A stretch of DNA of 64,000 bases from Mayamaea pseudoterrestris (taxonomy: Eukaryota; Bacillariophyta; Bacillariophyceae; Sellaphorales; Sellaphoraceae). The DNA is taken from NCBI GenBank assembly GCA_027923505.1, contig BROI01000002.1, forward strand, positions 496,001 through 560,000. The letters are read 5' to 3'. A model generated the notes under the pieces. It was not told the DNA's origin. It saw only the letters and a list, made by a program, of their open reading frames with translations, and ran no database searches. Every line of letters starts with the position of its first letter. Within the stretch, counting starts at the first letter, position 1. Positions 31,513 to 41,022 of the stretch are shown here, piece after piece. The translations under genes were made by a program, and so were the position numbers.

Positions 31513-32477
31513 ATGTCGGTGAACACTTTGTATGCGCGAAAGAGTCGCCGAGCCAAGGTTGGCTTCCTTCCAATGATCTTTCTTCTTGTCGCCGTCATTT
31601 TTTGTCCTTGCCATGCCTTTCGATCCAGCCCCGGATTGCTGCAAAGAAGGATACATTGCGATTCAACAATCTCCAATGTTAATCGGTACTTGCAGAGTCC
31701 ATCTGCGAGTGAACAATATCCGCTTTCAGTAGTTGCTCTACCAGACGATGCTGCATCTGCTGCGTCCTCAGCAATTGCTGCCAAGGAACAAATACCAAAG
31801 ACCTTGTCGGAAGCCATGTACACCTTTCTCGCCGGTCCATTCGTCGGTCCACGAATCACCTTGGCCATTGTCTTTTCAGCCATTGCCTATCGATTCACGC
31901 TACCGCTATCACTACTCGATCCAATGCTATTAATGAGCGCCATTATCTTGTGGTGGTTCCAGGAACATGCCATGCACAAGCACTTGCTACATTCAAAATT
32001 TGATTGGTACGGCAGACGCATTCATGAAGTGCATCATCAAAAAAATTACTTTCATATTTCACTTGACCCTGCCTGGCTCATGGTGACTTGGCTATCGACA
32101 GTCTTTGTCATGCTAAAGTGTGTCTTGCCGCTGCCGCTTGCCCTGACGACGGCCATTGGCTACGCTGGTGCAGGGCTCTTTTACGAATGGTCGCACTACA
32201 TTGTTCATACCAAGGTTCGGTTTGCCAAGGGATCGTACTGGCAACGTAAGTGCATGTGTTGTGACTATTTAAGATTGGCGGCGGGAGTGTCATGTTTGTT
32301 GTTAACAAAGTGTAAAACTTTTTGTAACAAAACACAGGGATGAAGGATCACCACATTCGACATCATTTGATCAACGCAGGGAACTGGTTGGGCTTTTCCT
32401 TGCCTCAAGTCGACACTTTGTTTGGAACGAATCCAAGCGTGCAGGAGTTTCGAAGGCAGGAGGCAGCTGAAAGATAG
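31513..32477 (+). CDS. Plastid-targeted fatty acid hydroxylase-superfamily enzyme, two exons
   Basis: Exons are 31513-32245 and 32338-32477, joined across a 92-nt intron (GTAAGT...CACAG), giving 290 residues. The signal peptide ends CHA with Phe at +1 (A35/F36, FRSSP), a typical diatom plastid signal. The di-iron His motifs of the fatty acid hydroxylase/sterol desaturase/carotene hydroxylase superfamily are all present: H156-KHLL-H160 region, HEVHH (171-175) with H181, HYIVH (228-232) and HHIRHH (249-254), the last only after splicing. Hydrophobic segments lie between the motifs. The substrate could be a plastid lipid or a carotenoid; I cannot choose. Confidence 0.82.
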
Positions 32478-32712
32478 TTGAACACAAACGATTGTTGCAG
32501 AGAGTCGTCGATGTATAGCGATAACTTTTTATCGGCGTGCCCAATCACTATATATTTATTGTATGCATAAGAAAAGTTTTCTACTTAATACCGGTATCGT
32601 ACGCCAGTGTTAGTCGTGTTGGTTAGCTCTGTCGAGCAGGGAGGAGACGTGCTTCACCCAATGCGTTCGTTGGCTGTGCGTTGTCGCTTGGCATAATGCT
32701 TTTACTTGTAAT

Positions 32713-34143
32713 TCAACGAGCATAGAGTGATGCCTTGAATTCGCTGAGTTCGCCTTGCACGTCAATGAAATTATAGTCTCTCTTGATCGGTCGTTCCTTG
32801 TCAAGCACAGCGTCGATGCAACCATGAGCGCATCCAAAATCCTTGGCCAAAATATAGCAGCTCTGTTTGTTTTTGTCAAGCTGTAGCTGTCCCTCTGGCC
32901 CGCAAGGAAGATGTATCTGGTGCGCGCAACGGTCATTGGCTATTGTTTTCAGGCGCTTGTACTCTGTCAGCGTTGCCTCAAACTTTTCTCTTCCAATCTG
33001 TTCGATTGTGAGCTCCAAACTCTTGTGCGCAGCAGCATGCAGTACATAGTCGCCATAGTTGGAAGCTCGCCATTGATCGCTTTCCAAAAAGCTCGCAACT
33101 GCATCTGACTTGAAACTCTTTTTGGTCGGAATACAGACTGAGTTTTCAATCGGCTTGTTCTTCCACATGCGATACGTTTCACCCGTAATCTTGCTGTCGG
33201 CGACAACGACGTCGCCAACGTCAACTCCTAAAAGTAGCGACAAAACTACCAATGACTCGTCCATTCGATCCACGACGAGTAGCATATCGTAGTCGTCGAC
33301 TACTCGCTTGACATTTGCGAGAACCTGCTCTGGATACTTGACAATGTCAGGTTGCGTTTCGTCCCAGGCGGAGTGATCGGGAATTGAAGTCAAACTAGCG
33401 TACTGAAGGGTGAATCCTCCTTGTCCTGGTGATAGTGTTCCAGTGTGATCAGAGAATGACCCTTTGGCATGGCCTCTTAGCTCGCGCAAAATGTTTTGAT
33501 CCGTCGGCAGAGTGTCGGGACCCGGTCGATTGACAGAAAATTTGTGATAAAAGATACTGCTGATGGCTCTTTCATCAGGTGCACGAATTGACGTGAAGAG
33601 AAAGCTCTTGTCGTAAAGTCGGCTGCTGTAAAAGGAGCCCAGCCGATGCTCCCACTGTGCCGGATGGCAGCGATTTCGATCAGTTATGCGAAGCGCGACT
33701 CCCGCCGACGTTGAGGAAGCTGCCTTTGGTACTTTGGTTAGAATCAAACCCTGTCGCAGAATACTATTCTTTCGAACTGGTATCAGGTTTGGCGCTAGAC
33801 ACCAAGATGATCGGTCGCGACCAGGAAAGGCACGAGCCATTTTTGTCGCTTCAAATGCAATGCATTCTGCTGACAGGGAACCAAGGACGCATGACGGATA
33901 ACTTTCTATCGTAAGATTGATTAGTCGAAAAAAGTGATGGTCGTAGTCGAGTTGTGACTGCACCGAAAAGATGAGGATGATTGCCAGGCCGATACCAGCG
34001 GTCCAAGTCCACGTTGATCGATTCATCCATCTTCCATTTCTGGTACCCCGATGCTTCATCTCATTTGTAATAAACCAATCATATGAAGCTCGGGTGGTCC
34101 GTGTAAATGCTGAGGGAAGCAGGTGCTGATATTGATCGGCCAT
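32713..34143 (-). CDS. Golgi-type membrane sulfotransferase
   Basis: This is a single-exon gene of 476 residues. A type II membrane anchor (TAGIGLAIILIFSV, about 48-62) is followed by a lumenal domain. LTKVPKAASSTSAG matches the 5'-phosphosulfate loop of PAPS-dependent carbohydrate sulfotransferases, and SIRAPDERAISSIFYHK matches the 3'-phosphate loop. This points to transfer of sulfate from PAPS to a glycan in the Golgi. Diatoms make sulfated polysaccharides and glycoproteins, but the acceptor is not known. The C-terminus has several Cys that may form disulfides. The start codons of this gene and the LACS gene are 246 bases apart. Confidence 0.75.
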   Translation of the reverse strand: MADQYQHLLPSAFTRTTRASYDWFITNEMKHRGTRNGRWMNRSTWTWTAGIGLAIILIFSVQSQLDYDHHFFRLINLTIESYPSCVLGSLSAECIAFEATKMARAFPGRDRSSWCLAPNLIPVRKNSILRQGLILTKVPKAASSTSAGVALRITDRNRCHPAQWEHRLGSFYSSRLYDKSFLFTSIRAPDERAISSIFYHKFSVNRPGPDTLPTDQNILRELRGHAKGSFSDHTGTLSPGQGGFTLQYASLTSIPDHSAWDETQPDIVKYPEQVLANVKRVVDDYDMLLVVDRMDESLVVLSLLLGVDVGDVVVADSKITGETYRMWKNKPIENSVCIPTKKSFKSDAVASFLESDQWRASNYGDYVLHAAAHKSLELTIEQIGREKFEATLTEYKRLKTIANDRCAHQIHLPCGPEGQLQLDKNKQSCYILAKDFGCAHGCIDAVLDKERPIKRDYNFIDVQGELSEFKASLYAR

Positions 34144-34389
34144 CAGCCATCACATTCATCGTCTTCTCTTGTTTGTCGACCTTACTGTGATCGCGCTACG
34201 ACAGTTAGCGCGACTGAAAAGACAGAATTCTGTTGCAGTTTCGCGCTCTTTAGTACCGCAGAGACAGAGCGTCACGTTTCCCTCCATCACCGGAAGGCTT
34301 TCTTGACATCACTTCTTCTCGACCATATACTTCCACTCCTCTTGCAATTTGGATCCAGCGAGCACAATATTCATCGACAGTCAGATTTC
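34144..34389. promoter_or_regulatory. Short bidirectional promoter region (sulfotransferase / acyl-CoA synthetase)
   Basis: 246 bases separate the two divergent ATGs. The frame of the acyl-CoA synthetase is open upstream to 34123, but the residues before 34390 look non-coding. No TATA box is obvious. Confidence 0.45.
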
Positions 34390-36704
34390 ATGATGCTTGC
34401 CTCTCGTGCACGATCACTCTCATCCTCGCTATTGCGCAAGAGCGCCAATCATCCGCGAATCTCAACTCAGCAAAGTCTTCGATCGCTCAGCACGGCCGCA
34501 CCACTCGTGTCGTTGTCACCACAAGAGCAAGCCTTTTACGAACAAGGCATTGTCGACGAGCGCGGTTTGACAGTCTTTTATACGCTCCATGAAATGCAAG
34601 TCAATAGTTGCAAGGTCTATGCTGAGAAACAACTCTTTGGCACGTTTAGTGAAGAGACGAAGCAGTTCGAGTGGATGACCTTTCAAGACTATGCGGATCA
34701 CGTGGATAAATGTCGAGCCATGCTTAAAAACCTTGGTAAGTAAAAGTCTTTATTGATGGATGATTCGTTTGAGTGAAGATTGAAGCATTGAAATGTTTTG
34801 GGGCAGCATTTCTAGTCATTCGCTTGTACTACATACGGCAGATCTGACGCGAAACTTGCTTCCGTTTCTCATTGTTTGCTATGCTAATGTACTCAGGCAT
34901 TAAGGAATTCGACAAGATTGCTATTATTTCTAACAATCGCTGGGAGTGGGCAACGATTGCAGCAGCGGCCTACAGCTTGAATGCCAACTTGGTTCCCATG
35001 TACGAAGCCCAACTTCCGGCTGATTGGACCTATATTTTGAACGACTCGTCGAGCCGCCTTTTATTTTGCGCCAATCAGGACATTTACGACCGCGTCCAAC
35101 AGCATGTCAAACCAAATGTTCCGACCTTGACGGAAGTGCTTTGCTTGAATGCTTCGGAGGGAGAGCCGCATGCGTTTGCGACGGCCATGGCCAATGTAAC
35201 GGCCGACAAGGACGGCAGCATGATTATTCAGCCAACTCCAGATGACTTGGCCAACTTGATTTACACCTCTGGAACGACGGGCAAGCCAAAGGGAGTTGAG
35301 CTTACACACGAAAACTTTGCGTCCAACGTCAAGGCTGCGGCCCGCACCATGGTGGAAGACCCGAAGGAGTTTATTCTCGAAACGGATGTTAGTTTGGCAT
35401 TTTTGCCGTGGGCGCATTCATATGGACAGACTTGTGAATTGTGGATGAGCATTTCGCATGGAGCTGCCATGGGTATTTGTCGTGGCGTGCCGGTAATCTT
35501 GGAGGATTTGCAAATGGTTCGTCCGTCAGTGCTGTTTGCTGTTCCAACGCTATACAAGAAGATTTACGACGGCGTTCACAATATGATGGATGCGGCTAGT
35601 CCGCTTCGAAAAAAGCTCATGCGTAATGCGCTTGCAGCGGGTCATCAAAATGTTCAAGCCATTCATGGCAAGCGCGCGCCATTGGGAATGATTGAACGTT
35701 TAAAGTTCAACTTGTTGGACAAGGTTGTCTTGAGTAAGATTCGCGATCGGTTTGGAGGTCGTATGCGACATGGATTTGTTGCTGGAGCTGCTTGCCCCGC
35801 TGAAGTCTTGGAATTTATGGACTCGATTGGTATTCCTGTTTGCGAAGGGTATGGTCTTACGGAAACGTCGCCCATTATTTGCATCAACACTCCTGAACAG
35901 CGGTCGGTAGGATACGTGGGGCGTCCCATTGGCGGTGTCACAGTGTACATTATGGGTGAAGACGGAAAGGAGGTTCCAGATGGCCAAGAAGGTGAAATTT
36001 GCTGCGTCGGTCCTAACGTCATGAAAGGGTAAGCGAGGCTACTTGAAGCGTGCCTTGCGTAGCCTAGATTGGTCAAAACTTACATCATTTTAAACATTCG
36101 CAGATATTACAAGAATAAGGAAGCGACGGATGAGGTCATTTCTTTGGCTCCGGACGGCAAGGGGCGCATGTTTCATACAGGGGATCTAGGCGTTCGTGGT
36201 GAAGGAGGCTTTATAAAGGTGACTGGTCGACTGAAGGAGCAGTACAAGCTTGAGAATGGAAAGTATGTCGTCCCAACTCCCATTGAGGAGGCGATTGGCA
36301 TGAGTCGATGCGTTACTCAGGTTGTCTTGTGTGGAGCAAACAGGCCGTACAATGTGGCACTGATCGTGCCTGAGTGGCCAGTCATTCGAAAGGAGATTGG
36401 TGCGGCTGACACTATTTCGGATGATGAATTGGCCAATGACGAGCGTGTTGTTGCCTTGATTAATAGTGAGATTGCCAAGACGACGAGTAAGATGAAGAAG
36501 TTCGAGGTTCCTCAAGCGTGGGCGTTTGTCGCCCCCTTTACGGCTGCCAACAATATGTTGACTCCGAAGATGTCTATTCGCCGCCACAAGGTGATTCAGA
36601 CATACGAAGAGCTTGTGAGTGGTCTTTATGGGAACGAGAAGGTAGTTACCGAATCTGCCGACGGACATGGTGCGAAGGAACACGCTGATAAAGTAGCGGC
36701 TTAA
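34390..36704 (+). CDS. LACS: Long-chain acyl-CoA synthetase, three exons
   Basis: Exons are 34390-34735, 34897-36028 and 36104-36704 (introns of 161 and 75 nt), giving 692 residues. ANL-superfamily motifs are YTSGTTGKPKGVELTHEN (ATP-binding P-loop), LPWAHSYGQ, GYGLTETSP, TGDLG and GRLKEQYKLENGKYV (hinge and lysine region). They match eukaryotic acyl-CoA synthetases, which activate fatty acids with ATP and CoA for beta-oxidation or lipid synthesis. The N-terminus (ARSLSSSLLRKSANHPRIS) is Arg/Ser-rich without acids, so a mitochondrial location is likely. A second ATG follows directly at 34393. The C-terminus has no obvious peroxisomal signal. Confidence 0.92.
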
Positions 36705-36904
36705 CGACAGCGATTGGAGCAAAAGCGTAGACATGTAAACACACTTATTTTATTATTCATCCGCGTAACTAAGATTTTTGGCAGGGCAAAACTTAGGGTA
36801 CTTGTAATGCCGAGCCACCATCACCAGCACGCATTTACAGTTTATGCAAAAAGCATCATCATCTATCAATCACACATGTGCAGACATACCGATGTAACAA
36901 CCTT

Positions 36905-37640
36905 CTAAATGCCATCGGACCTATTTGCCTGTTCAAATGACCATTCAAAGTTGAGCTTGTTCAATTTTTCAATTCGATCATCGGTGAGATCGGTAATCTT
37001 TCCTTCGTTTCTCTGACTCCATGCGTCGCGTTGAGCTTTCATCCAGGCGACCAGCTCGGCATCTTCATACTGAGAAGGGACGCAAGTATGACTGAAAAAA
37101 GGTAGATTATAATATACGGTCAGTTGAAGGTACTTGTTGATGGTAGTGCATGTTACCGCAAACTTGCAGAGCCAGTACTTACCCGTGCTCCTTTTGGAAC
37201 TCCTCAAGACGAGCATACATTTCATCCCAGTCCGAATTATTCCCCGTCTCGTCTTCATTAATAATAACCTTTTGCTTCTTGGCAATCTGGGGCAACTCGG
37301 TGGACTCTCCGCTTCGCTTGCCGTTGGTTGGTTCGTCGTCGTCGGTATTTCCTTCGTTGCTTGATTCAGCTTCTCCGCCAGTGCTCGAATCCGACGCTGA
37401 CTCTGGTTCCGTCTTTGGTGAGTCGGGTCCGGAATGCATTTTGTCTTGATTCAAAGCAAGTTTCGTCGGAGATGTGACTTTTGACGATGGATCTTCTGCA
37501 GCAGCAGCAGCAGCCGCTGATTCAGTGGATGGCGAACCATCCTCCTCGTTCTTGTTCGTGGGAGATTGGAGCTGCGCATGCTGCTTTCCTGCAGTCGCAG
37601 TGCCACCACCAAATACCTTTGTGTACAGCCAAGTCAACAT
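36905..37640 (-). CDS. Helicase-associated-domain protein, two exons
   Basis: Exon 1 is 37183-37640 and exon 2 is 36905-37091, joined across a 91-nt intron (GTAAGT...TTTTTCAG), giving 214 residues. Splicing creates one helicase-associated (HA) repeat: MYARLEEFQKEHG continuing with HTCVPSQYEDAELVAWMKAQRDAW, then RIEKLNKLNFEW, the usual pattern of these short helical modules that are widespread in diatoms. The remainder is Ser/Glu-rich and disordered, with an eight-Ala run and an NLS-like KKQK. The role is unknown, perhaps nucleic acid binding. Confidence 0.75.
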
Positions 37641-38105
37641 GTGAGCAAGAGATTTGATGAATGGAATGTCTGGTATGTACCGGTAAATTTGCCAAAGGAG
37701 TTTGCGGAGGGAGAAGGTGCGTTCTTTGTGTCATCGTTCGAAAAATCGACGTCGCGGTTGGCGATGTGCAGGCGTCAATTTAGAGTTAAGGGTAGAGCGA
37801 GCCTGTTATTTGTCGCTTCGGCACTCAAATTCTTGACACCTCTTGGTCGTGCATACGACCATGCGCGAGCTTCTCCATTCGACGACCAAATTTGGCAGTC
37901 GATTGACGTTCGGATGAATGTTTCCATGGCTGTGAGCTATATATTGAATATAACATTTGGTGGATGAGTTTCCGGATTGGGATTATTTGCGTAAATTTAC
38001 TGCTAAAGTCGGGCATCAAACTGCCATCAGAAACGCGATAAGCATCACTTGTTCGGCAGACAGAGACGGTGGCTAGTCAGCTGAAAAGCAGCGAGCAGCG
38101 AAGCG
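37641..38105. other. Divergent intergenic region, no feature recognised
   Basis: About 465 bases between the HA-domain gene (minus) and the surface-protein gene (plus). It presumably contains both promoters. A plus-strand open frame crosses it but has no domain and overlaps the HA gene antisense. Confidence 0.4.
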
Positions 38106-39266
38106 ATGCACAATGACTATAGAAGAGCATTCCCTTGGCTTACAATAGTGCTTGCAATTCTACAAGCGATGCTCATTCATGCTAGTGAATCACGAGCAGA
38201 CGAGACTCGGTCTGCTCGACGCGCACGTTCCATAGGCACCGCTCAAACGACAGTCTACAATTCATATACGATTTACAATACACGTGGGTGGACGACTTTC
38301 GACTTTTCCGAAACATCAGTAATACGATCAAGCTTGGATCTGGGATATAAAGCGTTTGTTTTGCAGGAATTCAACGACTTTTTCCATGGAGGATCAACAA
38401 TAAATCAACGCCGATTGGCTCTTGCTGGGCAGCCATTGCAACGAGTGGAATACCGAGGCTCGACGGAACTGATTGAGGATTTGATTGCAATCTATTTAAT
38501 GCTTGACGTAACATGTCCAGTTGGAGTCAACGCGACGTGCCAAACCGTCTATGCATCCTTTGCGCTCCAAGCACAAGCAGCGGATGAAGCCACCAACGCC
38601 GATGCAATGGCGGAGTTTGTCGCAGAATCTTTGACGTATCAAACTAACGAGAACCTCGAGTCAAAGTTGAAATACTATTTGATGCAAGTCGGCTTTGATT
38701 CGACTATTCAGGTTTTTATTGCCATGGAAACGCCTCTGCCAGCCGAGGCTGCTGTATTAACCAATGTTCCAACACCTCTTTCTCCACACGGTTTGACTAC
38801 CAGTCCCGTGTATTTAGAAATTGACAATTCACAAGATATCACGATGCAACCAGATTACCAGCCGACTCTTGCTGTAAGCGTCCCAATTCAGCAATCCTAC
38901 GTTCAACCTTCGTCAGTCGCTCCAACCGCCGCCGCCCAAAATTCGTTTGACGCATATTCACCACCCACTGCGACCATTCAGCCTGTCACAAATGCACTGG
39001 CGAGCATAAGGCCGGATGTGCCGTCGCAAGCCCCTGCAGCAACATTAGTTACAAAGGATCAAGTCAGTGTCAGCTCACGCGGATCCAACAACGACGATGC
39101 AACTAATACGACCAATGCTACTGCAACTGAGCCACTGCATGCCACAGCGCACTCACTTGAGGAAACGACGTCCAATAGCTCAGCGGCCTCAACCAAACAC
39201 GGGCTAGCAATAAACCTTGCTATCATGCTTGCAGCACTCTGTTTGAGTCTACAGGCATATCGCTGA
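38106..39266 (+). CDS. Secreted or surface protein with Ser/Thr/Pro stalk and C-terminal anchor
   Basis: The protein has 386 residues. A signal peptide (WLTIVLAILQAMLIHASES) is followed by an extracellular region of about 200 residues with two Cys (CPVGVNATC) and N-glycosylation sequons. Next comes a Pro/Ser/Thr-rich stalk (about 235-350), and the chain ends in a hydrophobic tail (LAINLAIMLAALCLSLQAYR). The tail has almost nothing after it, so it may be a GPI-anchor signal. No family is recognised. Together with the protease and the membrane protein at 41-45 kb it makes a small run of cell-surface genes. Confidence 0.6.
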   Translation: MHNDYRRAFPWLTIVLAILQAMLIHASESRADETRSARRARSIGTAQTTVYNSYTIYNTRGWTTFDFSETSVIRSSLDLGYKAFVLQEFNDFFHGGSTINQRRLALAGQPLQRVEYRGSTELIEDLIAIYLMLDVTCPVGVNATCQTVYASFALQAQAADEATNADAMAEFVAESLTYQTNENLESKLKYYLMQVGFDSTIQVFIAMETPLPAEAAVLTNVPTPLSPHGLTTSPVYLEIDNSQDITMQPDYQPTLAVSVPIQQSYVQPSSVAPTAAAQNSFDAYSPPTATIQPVTNALASIRPDVPSQAPAATLVTKDQVSVSSRGSNNDDATNTTNATATEPLHATAHSLEETTSNSSAASTKHGLAINLAIMLAALCLSLQAYR

Positions 39267-39525
39267 ACTGCCTCCTGTTGAGATTCCACGTGACACAAAC
39301 AATATTTATATGCAATACTAACCGCAACATCGTATCCGCCTTTGTTGAATAGCTATTGTGGCAAGCTATTCTTTGGCATCAACATGTTGCGAAACAACGT
39401 AGTAATAAATCGATCGAGAGGAGCTGAGGTAGCAGACCTCGCACCGTTACTCACCGGTTTGTTCTGAAAAATTGTGATGCGGTTGTTACAATTGCCTTGC
39501 TGCCAGTCTCCGTTAAAGATCAAGT

Positions 39526-40635
39526 ATGTTAACGTCTCCAGCAAGGCATTCTTATCTTTATGTCGGAGCTGCTGCCTTGTCCACAACAGCTGCAATGTAT
39601 TATCTTCGACGGCGAAGATGCAGCGCGACAAATGATGAACACACAGCCAACCAGACCAACCATTCCGTTATCGCAGAATCTACGAGCACGACCGACAAGG
39701 ATCAGGAGAATGCAAGCGATAGCATCACAGTCAAGCCCATTGGTACTGTCCGATCAATCTATCGCCTGTGCGTGGGCACACCTCGCCAAGGCCTGTTGGC
39801 GCCGGATGCGCGAGGACGTATCGAATTACTACACTTGGACATGGATGCCGTTGACGAGCTGCAGTGCTTTTCGCATATATGGATCGTCTTTGTGTTTCAT
39901 TTGAATACTTCAGGGAAGAAGGAGGCTAGTAAGATCGCTCCGCCTGCGCTAGGAGGAAGGAAAATAGGCGTGTTGGCGAGTCGGTCGCCGCATCGACCCA
40001 ATCCAATCGGGATGACCCTATGCAAACTTGATGGAATCGACGTTCATTATCGAGCAAGAAGCAAGCATCAGAAGAAACCTAAGCGAATTGTTACTCTAAG
40101 TATCTCCGGTATCGATTTGGTTGATGGAACACCAGTCCTTGATATCAAACCATACGTTCCGACGTACGATGCTCCAACTGACGGCGAATACAATGTACCA
40201 TCTTGGGTCAGCCAAGGACTGACGACGAAACGGCCCGTTTCTATATCGGAACAAGCTAAGGAGCAACTGGACTCAATACTTCAGAATGATTCCAACGCTT
40301 TGGAGTTCTATCGTGGCTCTGGTGCCGCGTCAAGTATTTTGCGCTGCATTCAGCAAGTATTGAGCATGGACGTTCGTTCCTCGTATCAAACACTCAAGGT
40401 TCGACAGGGTAAGTCGCAGGCGGAGCGAGCCAAGCGAGTCCAGGAGACGATTACTAGCAAAGAGCCAACGTTAGTGGATGATGATGTCTGCACGCAGCAG
40501 ATCGACAATCTACTCGTTTATTTTAAGGTCACGGAAGCGACTGATGCGGAGCGGGATATTTCAAACGGTAGTGGCGCGGAAGATACGGTGCTTGTGTCAA
40601 GAATTGAGTTACTCGGGCGCGCTGAAGATCAATGA
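39526..40635 (+). CDS. TRMO: TrmO-like tRNA methyltransferase (TsaA/UPF0066 domain)
   Basis: This is a single-exon gene of 369 residues. The TsaA-like domain (about 65-220) has KPIGTVRSIY, RGRIELL, FSHIWIVFVFH, GVLASRSPHRPNPIGMT, ISGIDLVDGTPVLDIKPYVP and Y..PT. The RSPHRPNPIG block is the SAM-binding signature of TrmO, which methylates t6A37 in tRNA-Thr to m6t6A. The N-terminus has a hydrophobic segment (VGAAALSTTAAMYYLRRRR), so it may be membrane-tethered or organelle-targeted. The C-terminal 130 residues are an added domain of unknown role, as in animal TRMO. Confidence 0.85.
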   Translation: MLTSPARHSYLYVGAAALSTTAAMYYLRRRRCSATNDEHTANQTNHSVIAESTSTTDKDQENASDSITVKPIGTVRSIYRLCVGTPRQGLLAPDARGRIELLHLDMDAVDELQCFSHIWIVFVFHLNTSGKKEASKIAPPALGGRKIGVLASRSPHRPNPIGMTLCKLDGIDVHYRARSKHQKKPKRIVTLSISGIDLVDGTPVLDIKPYVPTYDAPTDGEYNVPSWVSQGLTTKRPVSISEQAKEQLDSILQNDSNALEFYRGSGAASSILRCIQQVLSMDVRSSYQTLKVRQGKSQAERAKRVQETITSKEPTLVDDDVCTQQIDNLLVYFKVTEATDAERDISNGSGAEDTVLVSRIELLGRAEDQ

Positions 40636-41022
40636 CTCTCTGTAGCATAGATCATTATTGATTAGCTACACGTCTTAAATAAGGTGAGGTAGCTAGAGAT
40701 CATACTCTATTGATGTTCCTAATTCGTGCCAAATTGCTGATGGACCATAAATTTAGCGATTAATGGCCAAGGCATTGAGTATATCTTTCCCATGACTTGT
40801 CGTCCGACAAAGTTGGCGAGAGGCGACTTGCGTTTGTTGAGCACAGCTTTGGGAAACACTAATTCGCTTCCAACATTGCGAAAAATGGCGGCCGATGCAA
40901 GACCTTGCTTTGTTTCATGCTCGCATATTGTCTCTGAATGCTACTATAAGAAGTATAGCGCTCGGTTAATAAGCTGCCATGGTCGGAAGGTTGTCAACGC
41001 CGTTGAATCGTGCAAAACATTG

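Noticed and set aside
31275-31883. Minus-strand open frame of 202 codons overlapping the hydroxylase-like gene
   Set aside because: It is the antisense of the signal peptide and first helices of a gene with clear His motifs.
37566-37967. Plus-strand open frame of 133 codons between the HA-domain gene and the surface-protein gene
   Set aside because: It starts antisense inside the HA-domain gene's first exon and has no recognisable features.
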